Part shown: in pieces, positions 7,102 through 14,341 of the stretch
Position numbering within the stretch: position 1 is the stretch's first letter
How the letters are laid out: each line of letters starts with the position of its first letter
Assembly (NCBI GenBank): GCA_025980355.1
Contig: JAICXR010000022.1
Location: 1-16,223, forward strand
From: Chloroflexota bacterium
GTDB taxonomy: Bacteria; Chloroflexota; UBA4733
DNA length: 16,223 bases
Reading direction: 5' to 3'
Position numbers and translations under genes: made by a program
The notes under the pieces: generated by a model
What the model was told of the DNA's origin: nothing
Databases searched by the model: none
The model's input: the letters and a program-made list of their open reading frames with translations, nothing else

Positions 7102-8015
7102 GAGACGGCCGCTGGCTCCGGCGCCAAGTAGCGGTCCAGATGATGGACCCGCCCGAGCTGAGCGCGTATGCCCTCCGCTTGCCTGGCGTCCAGTTCGACC
7201 AGGGGCAGGCGGGGCTTGCCGACGGCAAAGCCGACGGCGTTGAGCGCCGCCTTGAGCGGGATCGGGTTGGTGGTCTGGAAGAGGGCCCGGACCAGGGGAA
7301 TCAGCTCCCGATGGATGGCGGAGGCCGCTTCCAACTCGCCGCCGACGGCCAGGCGGATCATCTCGGCGATCCGTTCGCCCACCAGGTGGCTGGCGACGCT
7401 GACGACGCCGTGTCCGCCGATGGCCAGGATCGGCAGCGTATCCTGGTCGTTGCCGCTATACACGAGGAACCCCCGCGGGGCGCGACTGATGATCTCACCG
7501 ATCTGCTCCAGGTTGCCGCTCGCCTCCTTGACGCCGACGATATTGCCCACCGCCGAGAGCCGGATCACCGTCTCCGCCGTCATGTTGAGGGCCGTGCGGC
7601 TCGGCACGTTGTAGAGGATGCACGGCAGGCTGGTGGCGCCGGCGATCGCCTTGAAGTGCTGATACAGGCCTTCCTGCGGCGGCTTGTTGTAGTACGGCAC
7701 CGTCAGGAGCACGCCGTCGACGCCGACCTCCTCCGCCCGGTGCGTGAGCTCGATGCTTTCTGCCGTGTTGTAGTTCCCGGTCCCGGCGATGACCTTCCCG
7801 GTGTTGCCGATCGCCGCCTTGATCTCGGAAAACAGCCGCACCTTCTCGTCGTTGCCCAGGGTCGGCGCTTCGCCGGTGGTGCCGGAAACCACCAGGCTAT
7901 CGCTGCCCGAGGCGACCAGCCCTCTGGCCAGGCGCACCGCCTGACCGAAGTCGATCTGGCCCGAATCACTAAACGGCGTTGCCATCGCGGTCACCAGACG
8001 GCCGAAACTGGTCAT
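7098..8015 (-). CDS. dapA: 4-hydroxy-tetrahydrodipicolinate synthase
   Basis: A 305-residue TIM-barrel class I aldolase. It condenses pyruvate with aspartate semialdehyde in the first committed step towards diaminopimelate and lysine. Every key residue is visible: T46-T47 in SGTTGEAPTL, Y108-Y109 in VPYYNKP, Y135 and R140 in LYNVPSRT, and the Schiff-base lysine K163 in GVKEASGNL. This full set favours DapA over the related N-acetylneuraminate lyase or KDG aldolase. The frame is open upstream to 8309, but the ATG at 8015 is preceded at 7 bases by GAAGGGA (plus 8023-8029) and begins the family's usual N-terminus. The gene overlaps udg by four bases. No other lysine genes lie nearby. Confidence 0.94.
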   Translation of the reverse strand: MTSFGRLVTAMATPFSDSGQIDFGQAVRLARGLVASGSDSLVVSGTTGEAPTLGNDEKVRLFSEIKAAIGNTGKVIAGTGNYNTAESIELTHRAEEVGVDGVLLTVPYYNKPPQEGLYQHFKAIAGATSLPCILYNVPSRTALNMTAETVIRLSAVGNIVGVKEASGNLEQIGEIISRAPRGFLVYSGNDQDTLPILAIGGHGVVSVASHLVGERIAEMIRLAVGGELEAASAIHRELIPLVRALFQTTNPIPLKAALNAVGFAVGKPRLPLVELDARQAEGIRAQLGRVHHLDRYLAPEPAAVS

Positions 8016-8051
8016 AGTAGATTCCCTTCGCCTCCGCCACTCACGTGAGCC

Positions 8052-8077
8052 GACAGTCCATGCAGTGCATCGCTGTC
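8052..8077 (-). promoter_or_regulatory. Dyad/hairpin in the dapA leader
   Basis: The 11-base palindrome ATGCAGTGCAT (8060-8070) is flanked by GACAG (8052-8056) and its reverse complement CTGTC (8073-8077), with 3 and 2 unpaired bases between the blocks. It could be an operator for a dimeric repressor. As RNA it could form a stem of GACAG/CUGUC plus AUGC/GCAU with a three-base loop, about 37 bases ahead of the dapA start. It does not resemble the known lysine riboswitch, which is far longer. Confidence 0.35.
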
Positions 8078-8139
8078 CCCGTATTGTGGCACTTTCGCGC
8101 GCCGCGCGCCAGTCCTTTCGCCGTCGCGGCGCGCCGACG

Positions 8140-8538
8140 CTAGCCGAAGATGGCGGCCTGGTGCTCGGCGACGATCTCCTCCGGCAGCAAGCGCAGCAGC
8201 CAGGGGGCGAGGGCGATAGCCACCGACCAATCGACCGCCGCGTCGGCCGGCAAATCCACCAGCGGTCCCAACACCGGCACCAGCATACTCGCGAGCGCCG
8301 AACCGGCATCCGGGACGAGCAAGGCGACGGCGAGGATGACGAGCGCCCAGAGAAACAGCGCCTTGCGGAGCACGGGCACGCGCGGGTCGGCCAGCACAGC
8401 CTGCACCAGCTTGACGGTCTTCCGCACGTGCAGGAGCAGGCGGAAACGACCGATAGGTCGCGGTTGGCGCGTCATCCGGGCCGATCGGCGGCCCGCGCGC
8501 ATCACCGGCCCGGACGCCTCGCGCTGAATCTGTGGCAT
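8140..8538 (-). CDS. Small DUF1232/YkvA-like membrane protein
   Basis: A 132-residue protein with a basic N-terminal third (RAGRRSARMTRQPRPIGRFR), then KLVQAVLADPRVPVLRKALFLWALVILAVALLVPDAG and a second hydrophobic region ending WLLRLLPEEIV. The order DPRVP - basic turn - membrane helix - LVPD - second helix with D/L-rich loop resembles DUF1232 (YkvA) proteins, whose function is unknown. The expected LxPxDLIPD signature is degenerate here (only LLVPD is clear), so membership is tentative. A GTG at 8556 could extend it by six residues, but GGAGG at plus 8545-8549, six bases before the ATG at 8538, decides for the ATG. It lies 124 bp ahead of dapA and may or may not share its transcript. Confidence 0.7.
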   Translation of the reverse strand: MPQIQREASGPVMRAGRRSARMTRQPRPIGRFRLLLHVRKTVKLVQAVLADPRVPVLRKALFLWALVILAVALLVPDAGSALASMLVPVLGPLVDLPADAAVDWSVAIALAPWLLRLLPEEIVAEHQAAIFG

Positions 8539-8544
8539 ACCACG

Positions 8545-8549
8545 CCTCC
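8545..8549 (-). promoter_or_regulatory. Ribosome binding site fixing the start at 8538
   Basis: GGAGG on the minus strand lies six bases before the ATG at 8538. It makes this ATG, not the GTG at 8556, the start of the DUF1232-like gene. Confidence 0.7.
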
Positions 8550-8571
8550 GTTCCACAAGGGTATCTCTTAC

Positions 8572-8577
8572 TATGAT
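8572..8577 (+). promoter_or_regulatory. Candidate -10 element upstream of the siroheme decarboxylase gene
   Basis: TATGAT matches the -10 consensus at five of six positions in the divergent gap between the DUF1232-like gene and ahbAB. No convincing -35 is seen at 16-18 bases upstream. If used, it gives a leader of about 150 bases. On the opposite strand the overlapping CATAGT could serve the divergent gene only if the start lies close to its ribosome binding site. Confidence 0.3.
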
Positions 8578-8738
8578 CCCATGGCCGCGCGCGCCTCCCC
8601 CGCCGTAAGTGCCGTGTACCGCCGGGCATGGCTGGTACGCTGTTAGAGCACGACCGAGAGTCCGACGGGGTGGCGTGGGGCCGGTGATGCCGCCGATGCC
8701 GGGCCGGCGGATGGTGGCGGCAGAGAGAAGGATGCGCG

Positions 8739-9788
8739 ATGCAGGCGATCGACGACGTTGACGGGATACTCCTCAATCGGGTCCAGGGCGACTTTCCGCT
8801 GACGGCCCGGCCTTTCCAGGACCTTGGCGCCTGGCTCGGGCTGCCGGAAGCCGATGTCATCGGCCGCATCGCGCGCATGAAAGACGGCCGGGTGATCCGG
8901 CAGATCTCGGCGATCTTCGACACACGGCAACTCGGGTACAAGAGTTCCCTGGTCGCGATGCAGGTGCCGCGCGCGCGCGTCGATGAGGCCGGGGCGATTA
9001 TTAATCAGCATCCGGGCGTCAGCCACAACTATCGCCGCAATCACGCCTACAACCTCTGGTTCACCATCGCCGTGCCCCCGTCGGTCGACATCGCCCGAAC
9101 CGTCGAGCTGATCGGCGAGGAGGCGAAGGCGACCGCCACCCGGCTGATGCCGACGTTGCGCCTCTTCAAGATCGGCGTCGACCTGGATATGACCGGAGAG
9201 CGCGGCATGACGGCGCGCGGCAAGCCGGAGTACGACCACACCCGGCGGGAGCGCGAGAACCCGCCGCTCACCGCGCGCGAGATCGCCGTGATCCGCGAGC
9301 TGCAGGAAGACATTCCGCTCGTTCCCCGTCCCTTCCAGGCGGTGGCCGAGCGTTTGGGCATCGACGAGTCAGGCCTGTTCGCCGAGGCCCGGGCGCTCAC
9401 GGAGTCGGCCCGGATGCGCCGCTTCGCCGCCATCCTGCACCACCGCGAAGCCGGCTACAAGGCGAACGCGATGGCCGTCTGGAAGGCGCCGGAAGAGCAG
9501 ATTCTGGAGATCGGCACCCGCATGGCCTCGTTCCGATCCGTCAGCCACTGCTACCAGCGTCCCGTCTACCCGGACTGGCCCTACAACCTCTTTGGCATGA
9601 TCCACGGCCGCTCGGCCCAGGAATGTCAGGAGACGGTCGACGCGATCAAGGCGGAGACCGGTCTGACGGAATACGCGATGCTGTACTCGAGCAAGGAATA
9701 TAAAAAGACGAGGGTCAGGTATTTCTGCCCGGAGCTCGACGAGTGGCATTTGCGCCATCACCTTGCCCCAGTGGCGGCCAGCGTTTAG
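8739..9788 (+). CDS. ahbAB: Siroheme decarboxylase, AhbA-AhbB fused in one chain (Lrp/AsnC-like)
   Basis: A 349-residue protein made of two homologous halves. Each has an Lrp/AsnC-type winged helix followed by an alpha-beta ligand domain. Half 1 (about 1-155) has FPLTARPF (19-26), IGRIARMKDGRVIRQISAIFD and GVSHNYRRNHAYNLWFT (93-109). Half 2 (about 178-335) has IPLVPRPF (192-199), AAILHHREAGYKANAMAVW and SVSHCYQRP...YNLFGMIH (267-289). These are the signatures of AhbA/AhbB and NirD/L/G/H, which decarboxylate siroheme to 12,18-didecarboxysiroheme on the siroheme-dependent heme or heme d1 route. Such proteins are often misannotated as AsnC regulators. GAAGGA at 8727-8732, six bases ahead, supports the ATG at 8739. 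No other heme genes are in the window. The symbol denotes the fusion of the two known subunits. Confidence 0.85.
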   Translation: MQAIDDVDGILLNRVQGDFPLTARPFQDLGAWLGLPEADVIGRIARMKDGRVIRQISAIFDTRQLGYKSSLVAMQVPRARVDEAGAIINQHPGVSHNYRRNHAYNLWFTIAVPPSVDIARTVELIGEEAKATATRLMPTLRLFKIGVDLDMTGERGMTARGKPEYDHTRRERENPPLTAREIAVIRELQEDIPLVPRPFQAVAERLGIDESGLFAEARALTESARMRRFAAILHHREAGYKANAMAVWKAPEEQILEIGTRMASFRSVSHCYQRPVYPDWPYNLFGMIHGRSAQECQETVDAIKAETGLTEYAMLYSSKEYKKTRVRYFCPELDEWHLRHHLAPVAASV

Positions 9789-9920
9789 CCGACCGTCTGT
9801 CGCCGCTCCCCGTACCCTCGTGCCGTTCCGGCAATGACGTTTGTCCTATCGGCTTGCGTTCTCGGCCCCAGGCGGTCAGGATGGGACAGCAACGGAGCGA
9901 GGGAGGTCCCCATTTTCCGC

Positions 9921-10937
9921 ATGGTGTTGAAGCTCGTCGGTTCGCTGCTCGTGGCCTTGGCCCTCAGCACGCCGGGCGGCGCGTTCGCCGATGGGGCGGT
10001 GATCGCCATCGACCCGGGCTCCTCCATCACGTTCGCCGGCCAGGGCGCCGGGCATGGTGTCGGTTTGGACCAGTGGGGTGCGCGGGGGCGGGCGCTGGCG
10101 GGGCAGAGCGCCGCTCAGATCCTCGCCGCCTATTACGCCGGCACGACGCTTGCCCAGCAGGGCGACGACTCCGCGCCGATACGGATCTTGATGCCGTCCG
10201 GCAAGGTGCAAGCGCTGAGCATGCACGACTATCTGGCCTCCGTCGTCTCCTCCGAGCTGCCGCCAGGCTTCCCCACTGCCGCGGTGCAGGCCCAGGCCGT
10301 CGCCAGCCGGACCTACGCGCGCTGGCAGATGAGCGCCGCCCGGCCCTATGACGTGACCAGCACGGTCAGCACCCAGGCCTTCGGCGCCATCGCCCGGCCC
10401 GACGCCCTCGCCGCCGTCGCCGCCACGCAGGGGATGGTCCTCACGTACGCCGGCGCCGTCATTCCTGCCTATTTCTTCGACTGCAGCGTCGGGGCGACGG
10501 AGGACAATGAGAACGTCTGGGCCGGGGCGCCCCAGCCGTACCTCCGCTCCATCGACGACCGCGACGCGAAGGGCGTGCCCTACGCCGCCGGCTGCCCGCG
10601 CCGGCAATGGCAGGCCGGACCGTTTCCGGGAGCCGACCTGAGCCGTATCCTGGCGGCCGACCCGCGCACCAACGTTGGAACGGTGCGGGCACTGGCTTTC
10701 GGCGATCGCAGCCCGGCCGGGCGCTGGATCAGCGTGACGATTCAGGGGGACGCCGGCAGTAAGACGGTCAGCCTCTCCATCTTTCGGACCGTGATGAACG
10801 CCGGCGCACCTGCCGGTCGCACGATCTTTAGCGCCGATTTCGCCGTTACGACCGCCGACCAACCACCTTCGCGGTCCCTGCTGGAGAACGGCGACGTGCC
10901 GGCCTCCGGTCTCCGGATGTTCTCTTTCGTGCTGTAA
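9921..10937 (+). CDS. Secreted SpoIID/LytB-domain protein
   Basis: A 338-residue exported protein with signal peptide MVLKLVGSLLVALALSTPGGAFA, probably cleaved after residue 23. GHGVGLDQWGARGRA (from residue 44) and QILAAYYAGTTL come first. Then come the core SpoIID motifs MHDYLASVVSSELPPGFPTAAVQAQAVASRTYA (101-133), with E112 at the place of the catalytic glutamate of SpoIID, and YFFDCSVGATEDNENVW...PYLRS. SpoIID is a lytic transglycosylase that cuts peptidoglycan denuded of stem peptides; here a wall-remodelling role is likely, not necessarily sporulation. Start choice is open. The frame extends to 9834, the ATG at 9921 starts the signal peptide, yet the strong GGGAGG at 9901-9906 is 14 bases away and sits better before an in-frame ATT at 9912. 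Confidence 0.87.
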   Translation: MVLKLVGSLLVALALSTPGGAFADGAVIAIDPGSSITFAGQGAGHGVGLDQWGARGRALAGQSAAQILAAYYAGTTLAQQGDDSAPIRILMPSGKVQALSMHDYLASVVSSELPPGFPTAAVQAQAVASRTYARWQMSAARPYDVTSTVSTQAFGAIARPDALAAVAATQGMVLTYAGAVIPAYFFDCSVGATEDNENVWAGAPQPYLRSIDDRDAKGVPYAAGCPRRQWQAGPFPGADLSRILAADPRTNVGTVRALAFGDRSPAGRWISVTIQGDAGSKTVSLSIFRTVMNAGAPAGRTIFSADFAVTTADQPPSRSLLENGDVPASGLRMFSFVL

Positions 10938-10976
10938 CCGCCGCTGGGCAGCCGCCAGCCGCTCCGGGGCATGACG

Positions 10977-10982
10977 TATGAT
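10977..10982 (+). promoter_or_regulatory. Candidate -10 element of the TIM-barrel gene
   Basis: TATGAT matches the -10 consensus at five of six positions, about 105 bases before the start codon of the next gene. No clear -35 is present. A short palindrome GGGAGCTCCC (11000-11009) lies just downstream and could be an operator in the start region. Both are tentative. Confidence 0.3.
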
Positions 10983-11075
10983 GGCAGGAGGGGACATCAG
11001 GGAGCTCCCGGTGTGGCACGACGGATGCAATAAGGCCGAGTGGCTGTTTGCACGTTGTGCTGGCCAGGCGTATGC

Positions 11076-11080
11076 GGAGG
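11076..11080 (+). promoter_or_regulatory. Ribosome binding site deciding the start at 11088
   Basis: GGAGG is seven bases before the ATG at 11088 and one base before the ATG at 11082. Normal spacing selects the later codon. Confidence 0.65.
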
Positions 11081-11087
11081 CATGATC

Positions 11088-11933
11088 ATGATCGTTGGTT
11101 TCAATCCTCGCCTCGTGCCGATGAATCGGCGGCACATGGTGGACCAGTTGCGCCGGGCCATCGAAACGGCGCGCGAATTCAGCCTGAACACGCTGGAGTT
11201 CACCTGCACCGAGGCCATGTTCGCCCTCGGACTCCCGACCGTCTTCGGCGGCGATTTCATGGAGACATTGATCAGTACGAAGGGTCTGCGTTTCCACCTC
11301 CATATGTTCTACGGCCACCATTCCATCGATGAAGTCGGCATCTGCGACACCCACGCCCCGGCCAGGGCGCTTTTCTTGCGCCGAATGATCCAGGTGATCG
11401 AGTACTTCGAGCACAACCGCCCGATGGACATGTACGTGATCCACAGTGGCGCCCGCATCGTGGACGTCGCGCAACATATGCAGGCGCTGTGGAAGAGCCT
11501 TGACGTGCTGCGGTCGCTCTATCCGGACATCCGCCTGGCGATCGAAAACGGCCGGCCCGGCACGGTGCTGGAATTCCCGGATGAGGTCCTCTATCTGCTG
11601 GATGGCTATGGCGACGTGGAGTTCGTCTTCGACACCGGCCTTGCCTACCAGGCGGTGGGCTATAATCGGGAGCTGTACGCTGGCTTCCTGCGTGCGCTGG
11701 ATCACTTCAGCGACCGGCTGGCGGAGATACACTGGAATAACACCGCGCCCGGCGCGCCGCCGGATCGCCCGCTCCACGTGCCCCTGGAACGTGGCATCGA
11801 CCTGCAGTTGGTGGCCCATCACCTCGGTCGCAATCCGCGCGCGGTGCACCTCATCGAGACCATTTGCACCCAGCAGCCGGAAGCCCTGGCGCGCGACCAG
11901 CGCGCCCTCTGGAACGCCCTCGGCGCGGCCTGA
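11088..11933 (+). CDS. Sugar phosphate isomerase/epimerase-like TIM-barrel protein (AP endonuclease 2 superfamily)
   Basis: A 281-residue soluble protein of the xylose-isomerase-like TIM-barrel superfamily. The strand ends carry the residues expected to bind a divalent metal: E153 in LAIENGRPG, D182 in FVFDTGLAY, H215 in EIHWNNTAPG and E257 in VHLIETIC; H119 (VIHSG) is a further conserved position. Proteins of this kind isomerise or epimerise sugars, process inositol intermediates or, more rarely, cut DNA at abasic sites. The sequence alone does not choose, though the family's sugar members are far more common. Three nearby ATGs compete. GGAGG at 11076-11080 is seven bases before the ATG at 11088 and only one base from the ATG at 11082, so 11088 is preferred. 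The S41 gene follows after 72 bp. Confidence 0.82.
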   Translation: MIVGFNPRLVPMNRRHMVDQLRRAIETAREFSLNTLEFTCTEAMFALGLPTVFGGDFMETLISTKGLRFHLHMFYGHHSIDEVGICDTHAPARALFLRRMIQVIEYFEHNRPMDMYVIHSGARIVDVAQHMQALWKSLDVLRSLYPDIRLAIENGRPGTVLEFPDEVLYLLDGYGDVEFVFDTGLAYQAVGYNRELYAGFLRALDHFSDRLAEIHWNNTAPGAPPDRPLHVPLERGIDLQLVAHHLGRNPRAVHLIETICTQQPEALARDQRALWNALGAA

Positions 11934-11951
11934 TCCGGCGCCTACGCTCCC

Positions 11952-11960
11952 TGCTATGCT
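11952..11960 (+). promoter_or_regulatory. Candidate extended -10 promoter of the S41 lipoprotein gene
   Basis: TGCTATGCT combines a TG dinucleotide one base ahead of a TATGCT hexamer, the extended -10 form that can work without a good -35. It lies in the 72-bp gap before the S41 gene and would give a leader of about 40 bases. If real, the S41 gene is transcribed apart from the TIM-barrel gene. Confidence 0.4.
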
Positions 11961-12005
11961 GGAGGCGATGGCGTACCGATGGGTCGTGTCAAGGGAACAG
12001 CAAGG

Positions 12006-14177
12006 ATGCGCATGCTCGGACGGCGGCATATCGCCCTCTGCGCGGTAGTTGCGATGCTCGGTGCGTGCTCACCGGGTGGCGCCGCCGTTTCCGCCACGTC
12101 CAGCACGTCCGCGGTAACGACCAGCGCCCCGCCGGCCACGTCACCCGCCACGGCGACCGCCGTGAGCCGCGCCGCCAGTGAGCCGACACCGACGACGGCG
12201 AGAACCACGAGCAGTACGTCGTCCGCCAGTGCTCCCGTGACGACGTCACGGTCTTCCAGCACCGCCGTCGGCACGACGCCCACGGTGCCCGCGGCGACCG
12301 CGGCAACGGCGACACCCGCCCCGGTGCCGCCGTCCCCGACGCCCGCCGCCGATCAGTCGTTGGCGCTGTTGCAGGACTCTTTCTCCCTCCTTACGGAGAA
12401 ATTCTTCAAGCCACTGAACTCCAAAGACCTCCTCTCCGTCGCCTGGCAGGCGGCGGCGAACGAGACCCGCAGCGAAGGGGGCCATACGGACGTCGCCGCG
12501 CCCAAACTGTCCGGCGATCCGGCGGCGGACTTGGCGGCGTTCTCGCAGCAGTACCTACAGTTGGTCGCCGGACTGCCCGGTAACCACTCTCAGGTGGCGT
12601 TCCGGGCCGCCCAGCAGATGGTCGGGAGCCTGCACGAGCAGCATACCTACTTCCTGACGCCCAGCGAGGCCCAGCAGTTCACGCAGCAGTCGTCGGGCCA
12701 GAGCAATTTCGTCGGCATTGGCGTGACCATTAATGCCATCGCGCCGCCGTTCCTCATCACCGACGTCTTTCCGAACAGTCCGGCCGAGAAGGCCGGCATC
12801 CACGCCGGGGACGAAATCGTGAGCGCCAACGGCAAGGTCTTGACCGCCGCCACCCGCGATCAACTGACGGCGGCGCTGGCCGGCCCGGTCGGGTCTACGG
12901 TGACGATCGACCTGAAGCCGCCCTCCGGGAGCACGCGGGAAGTGACGGTGGCCCGGCAAGAGGTCTACGAGCCGCTGCTGGAGAGCCGCGTGCTGGCCGA
13001 TCACATGTGCTACCTGCAGTTGCACAGCTTCCCCTTCGCCGACCAGGTGCTGCCCGACGGCAAGACGGTGCTCCAGGAGCTCGACGCCGATCTAACGACG
13101 TGCCAACAGGCGGCGGTGACCGGTTGGATCCTTGATCTGCGCGGCGACCCTGGCGGCGCCGATGTGGAACGCTTCGCCTCCCGCTTCATCGCCGATGGCG
13201 TGCTCTCCACGTCTCGCGATCGCCTGGGGGCGACCTACGAGATGGCGCCAACCGGACAACTCTTCCCGCAGCAACTGCCGTTGGCCGTGCTGATCGACGG
13301 CGGCTCGGCGTCGTCGTCGGAGATCCTCGCCTCCGCGGTGCAGGACCTCCATCGGGGTATCATCGTCGGGACGCACAGCGCCGGCATCGTCAACGGGACG
13401 GAGCTGATGCCGCTGCCCATGGGGGCGATGCTGGGGGTGGCGGTGGAGCAACTGCTGCGCGACACGAACGGCGGCCCACTGGACGGACACCCGGTCGTCC
13501 CGGACGTGACGATCAGCGCGCAACCCCCGACCGCCGAGCAACTGGCGGCGGGCACTGATAATCAGATCACTCGGGCCGCCCAGGCGCTGGCCGCGGGTAA
13601 CGCGAAGAACGTTGTGCCCGCCGTCCCCACCCCAGCGCCGCTCATGTTGACCGACCAGGCGCTGGAGCGCGAGTTGGGACCGCTGCTGCCGGACAACTCG
13701 GCCGTTCCGACCACGACGACCACGAAGCGCGTCGATCTCACCATCGATACCCTTGACGGCTACGCGTCGGAGAATCCCAGCCTCGGCCAGGCCAAGGCGC
13801 GGGCGATCCGGCTTGGTTTCCGGGGCGAGCTGATCCGCCGCTATGGTCCGGTGGATTCGCCCGACTACACCGTGGGTATCGGCCTCTATAGCAATGCGAC
13901 CGGGGCGCACGACGACCTGGCCCAGGTCTACGCGCCGGGAGAGTTGCAGAACCCGACGGAGACTATCACGGTCGTTACCCCCGCCACCTTCGGTGACGAA
14001 ACCGTGGCGAGGGTCGGCACGGGCCCCAACGCTGGCTCGTCGGAGCTGACCTGGCGGCACGGCGCCGTCGTCTTCGATCTGCAGTTCAACGGCAACCCCG
14101 GTGACGTGCCGTTCGCGAAGATGGTCGCGGTTGCCAAGGCAATGGAGGCGTTGTACAAGGACCATCCGGTGTCGTAG
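12006..14177 (+). CDS. S41-family (C-terminal processing) peptidase-like lipoprotein with PDZ and C-terminal extra domain; catalytic lysine replaced
   Basis: A 723-residue exported lipoprotein with lipobox LGAC (lipidated C21). A serine/threonine/alanine/proline linker runs to about residue 115, a helical region follows, then a PDZ domain near 234-320 (FVGIGVTINA; NSPAEKAGIHAGDEIVSANG). The S41 core spans about 330-510, with LDLRGDPGG and GGSASSSEILASAVQD. Aligned without gaps to the E. coli Prc motif (S430, D441, K455), the serine is S436 and the aspartate D447. The lysine position is I461, in VGTHSAGIV instead of VGEPTFGKG. The protein may be inactive, or use another base as S41 proteins of the tricorn type do. 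Residues about 570-723 form an extra domain I do not recognise. ATG 12006 follows AAGGGA at nine bases; ATG 12012 is an alternative. Confidence 0.88.
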   Translation: MRMLGRRHIALCAVVAMLGACSPGGAAVSATSSTSAVTTSAPPATSPATATAVSRAASEPTPTTARTTSSTSSASAPVTTSRSSSTAVGTTPTVPAATAATATPAPVPPSPTPAADQSLALLQDSFSLLTEKFFKPLNSKDLLSVAWQAAANETRSEGGHTDVAAPKLSGDPAADLAAFSQQYLQLVAGLPGNHSQVAFRAAQQMVGSLHEQHTYFLTPSEAQQFTQQSSGQSNFVGIGVTINAIAPPFLITDVFPNSPAEKAGIHAGDEIVSANGKVLTAATRDQLTAALAGPVGSTVTIDLKPPSGSTREVTVARQEVYEPLLESRVLADHMCYLQLHSFPFADQVLPDGKTVLQELDADLTTCQQAAVTGWILDLRGDPGGADVERFASRFIADGVLSTSRDRLGATYEMAPTGQLFPQQLPLAVLIDGGSASSSEILASAVQDLHRGIIVGTHSAGIVNGTELMPLPMGAMLGVAVEQLLRDTNGGPLDGHPVVPDVTISAQPPTAEQLAAGTDNQITRAAQALAAGNAKNVVPAVPTPAPLMLTDQALERELGPLLPDNSAVPTTTTTKRVDLTIDTLDGYASENPSLGQAKARAIRLGFRGELIRRYGPVDSPDYTVGIGLYSNATGAHDDLAQVYAPGELQNPTETITVVTPATFGDETVARVGTGPNAGSSELTWRHGAVVFDLQFNGNPGDVPFAKMVAVAKAMEALYKDHPVS

Positions 14178-14211
14178 GCGGGGGAGGCCCTCTCTCTGCC
14201 TTCGGCATCTC

Positions 14212-14229
14212 TCCCCCAAGCCTGGGGGA
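14212..14229 (+). terminator. Hairpin, probable terminator of the S41 gene
   Basis: TCCCCCA (14212-14218) pairs with TGGGGGA (14223-14229) around the loop AGCC, a 7-bp GC-rich stem 34 bases after the S41 stop codon. No U tract follows, so it may act as a transcript-end stabiliser rather than a strong intrinsic terminator. Confidence 0.5.
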
Positions 14230-14315
14230 AAGCCAGTATCTAGCGATTGGTAACCCATCCCGAACAGTGCCGCACGGCGATAGTCCGGAGATGCTACCGC
14301 CAGCCCGGCCGCGTT

Positions 14316-14341
14316 CCTCTCCCCCAGGCTTGGGGGAGAGG
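14316..14341 (-). terminator. Hairpin directly after the GH57 stop codon
   Basis: CCTCTCCCCCA (14316-14326) pairs perfectly with TGGGGGAGAGG (14331-14341): an 11-bp stem with a four-base loop. It begins at the base after the GH57 stop (14342-14344). It is likely to end or protect the minus-strand transcript, and is also the right inner block of the larger inverted repeat. Confidence 0.55.

Noticed and set aside
8581..8646. A 21-codon open frame (MAARASPAVSAVYRRAWLVRC) in the leader of the siroheme decarboxylase gene, a possible leader peptide
   Set aside because: No ribosome binding site before its ATG and no regulatory-peptide signature; such short frames are expected by chance.
8739..9788. 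Lrp/AsnC transcriptional regulator as the function of the 349-residue protein
   Set aside because: The two-half structure and the FPLxxRPF and VSHxY motifs are those of siroheme decarboxylases.
10943..10959. GCTGG...CCAGC hairpin after the SpoIID/LytB stop as a terminator
   Set aside because: Only a 5-bp stem with a 7-base loop and no U tract; too weak to call.
9876..12029. A very long minus-strand open frame opposite the SpoIID and TIM-barrel genes
   Set aside because: High-GC antisense shadow: no recognisable motif, H/R/G/D-rich composition, and both opposite genes have clear families.
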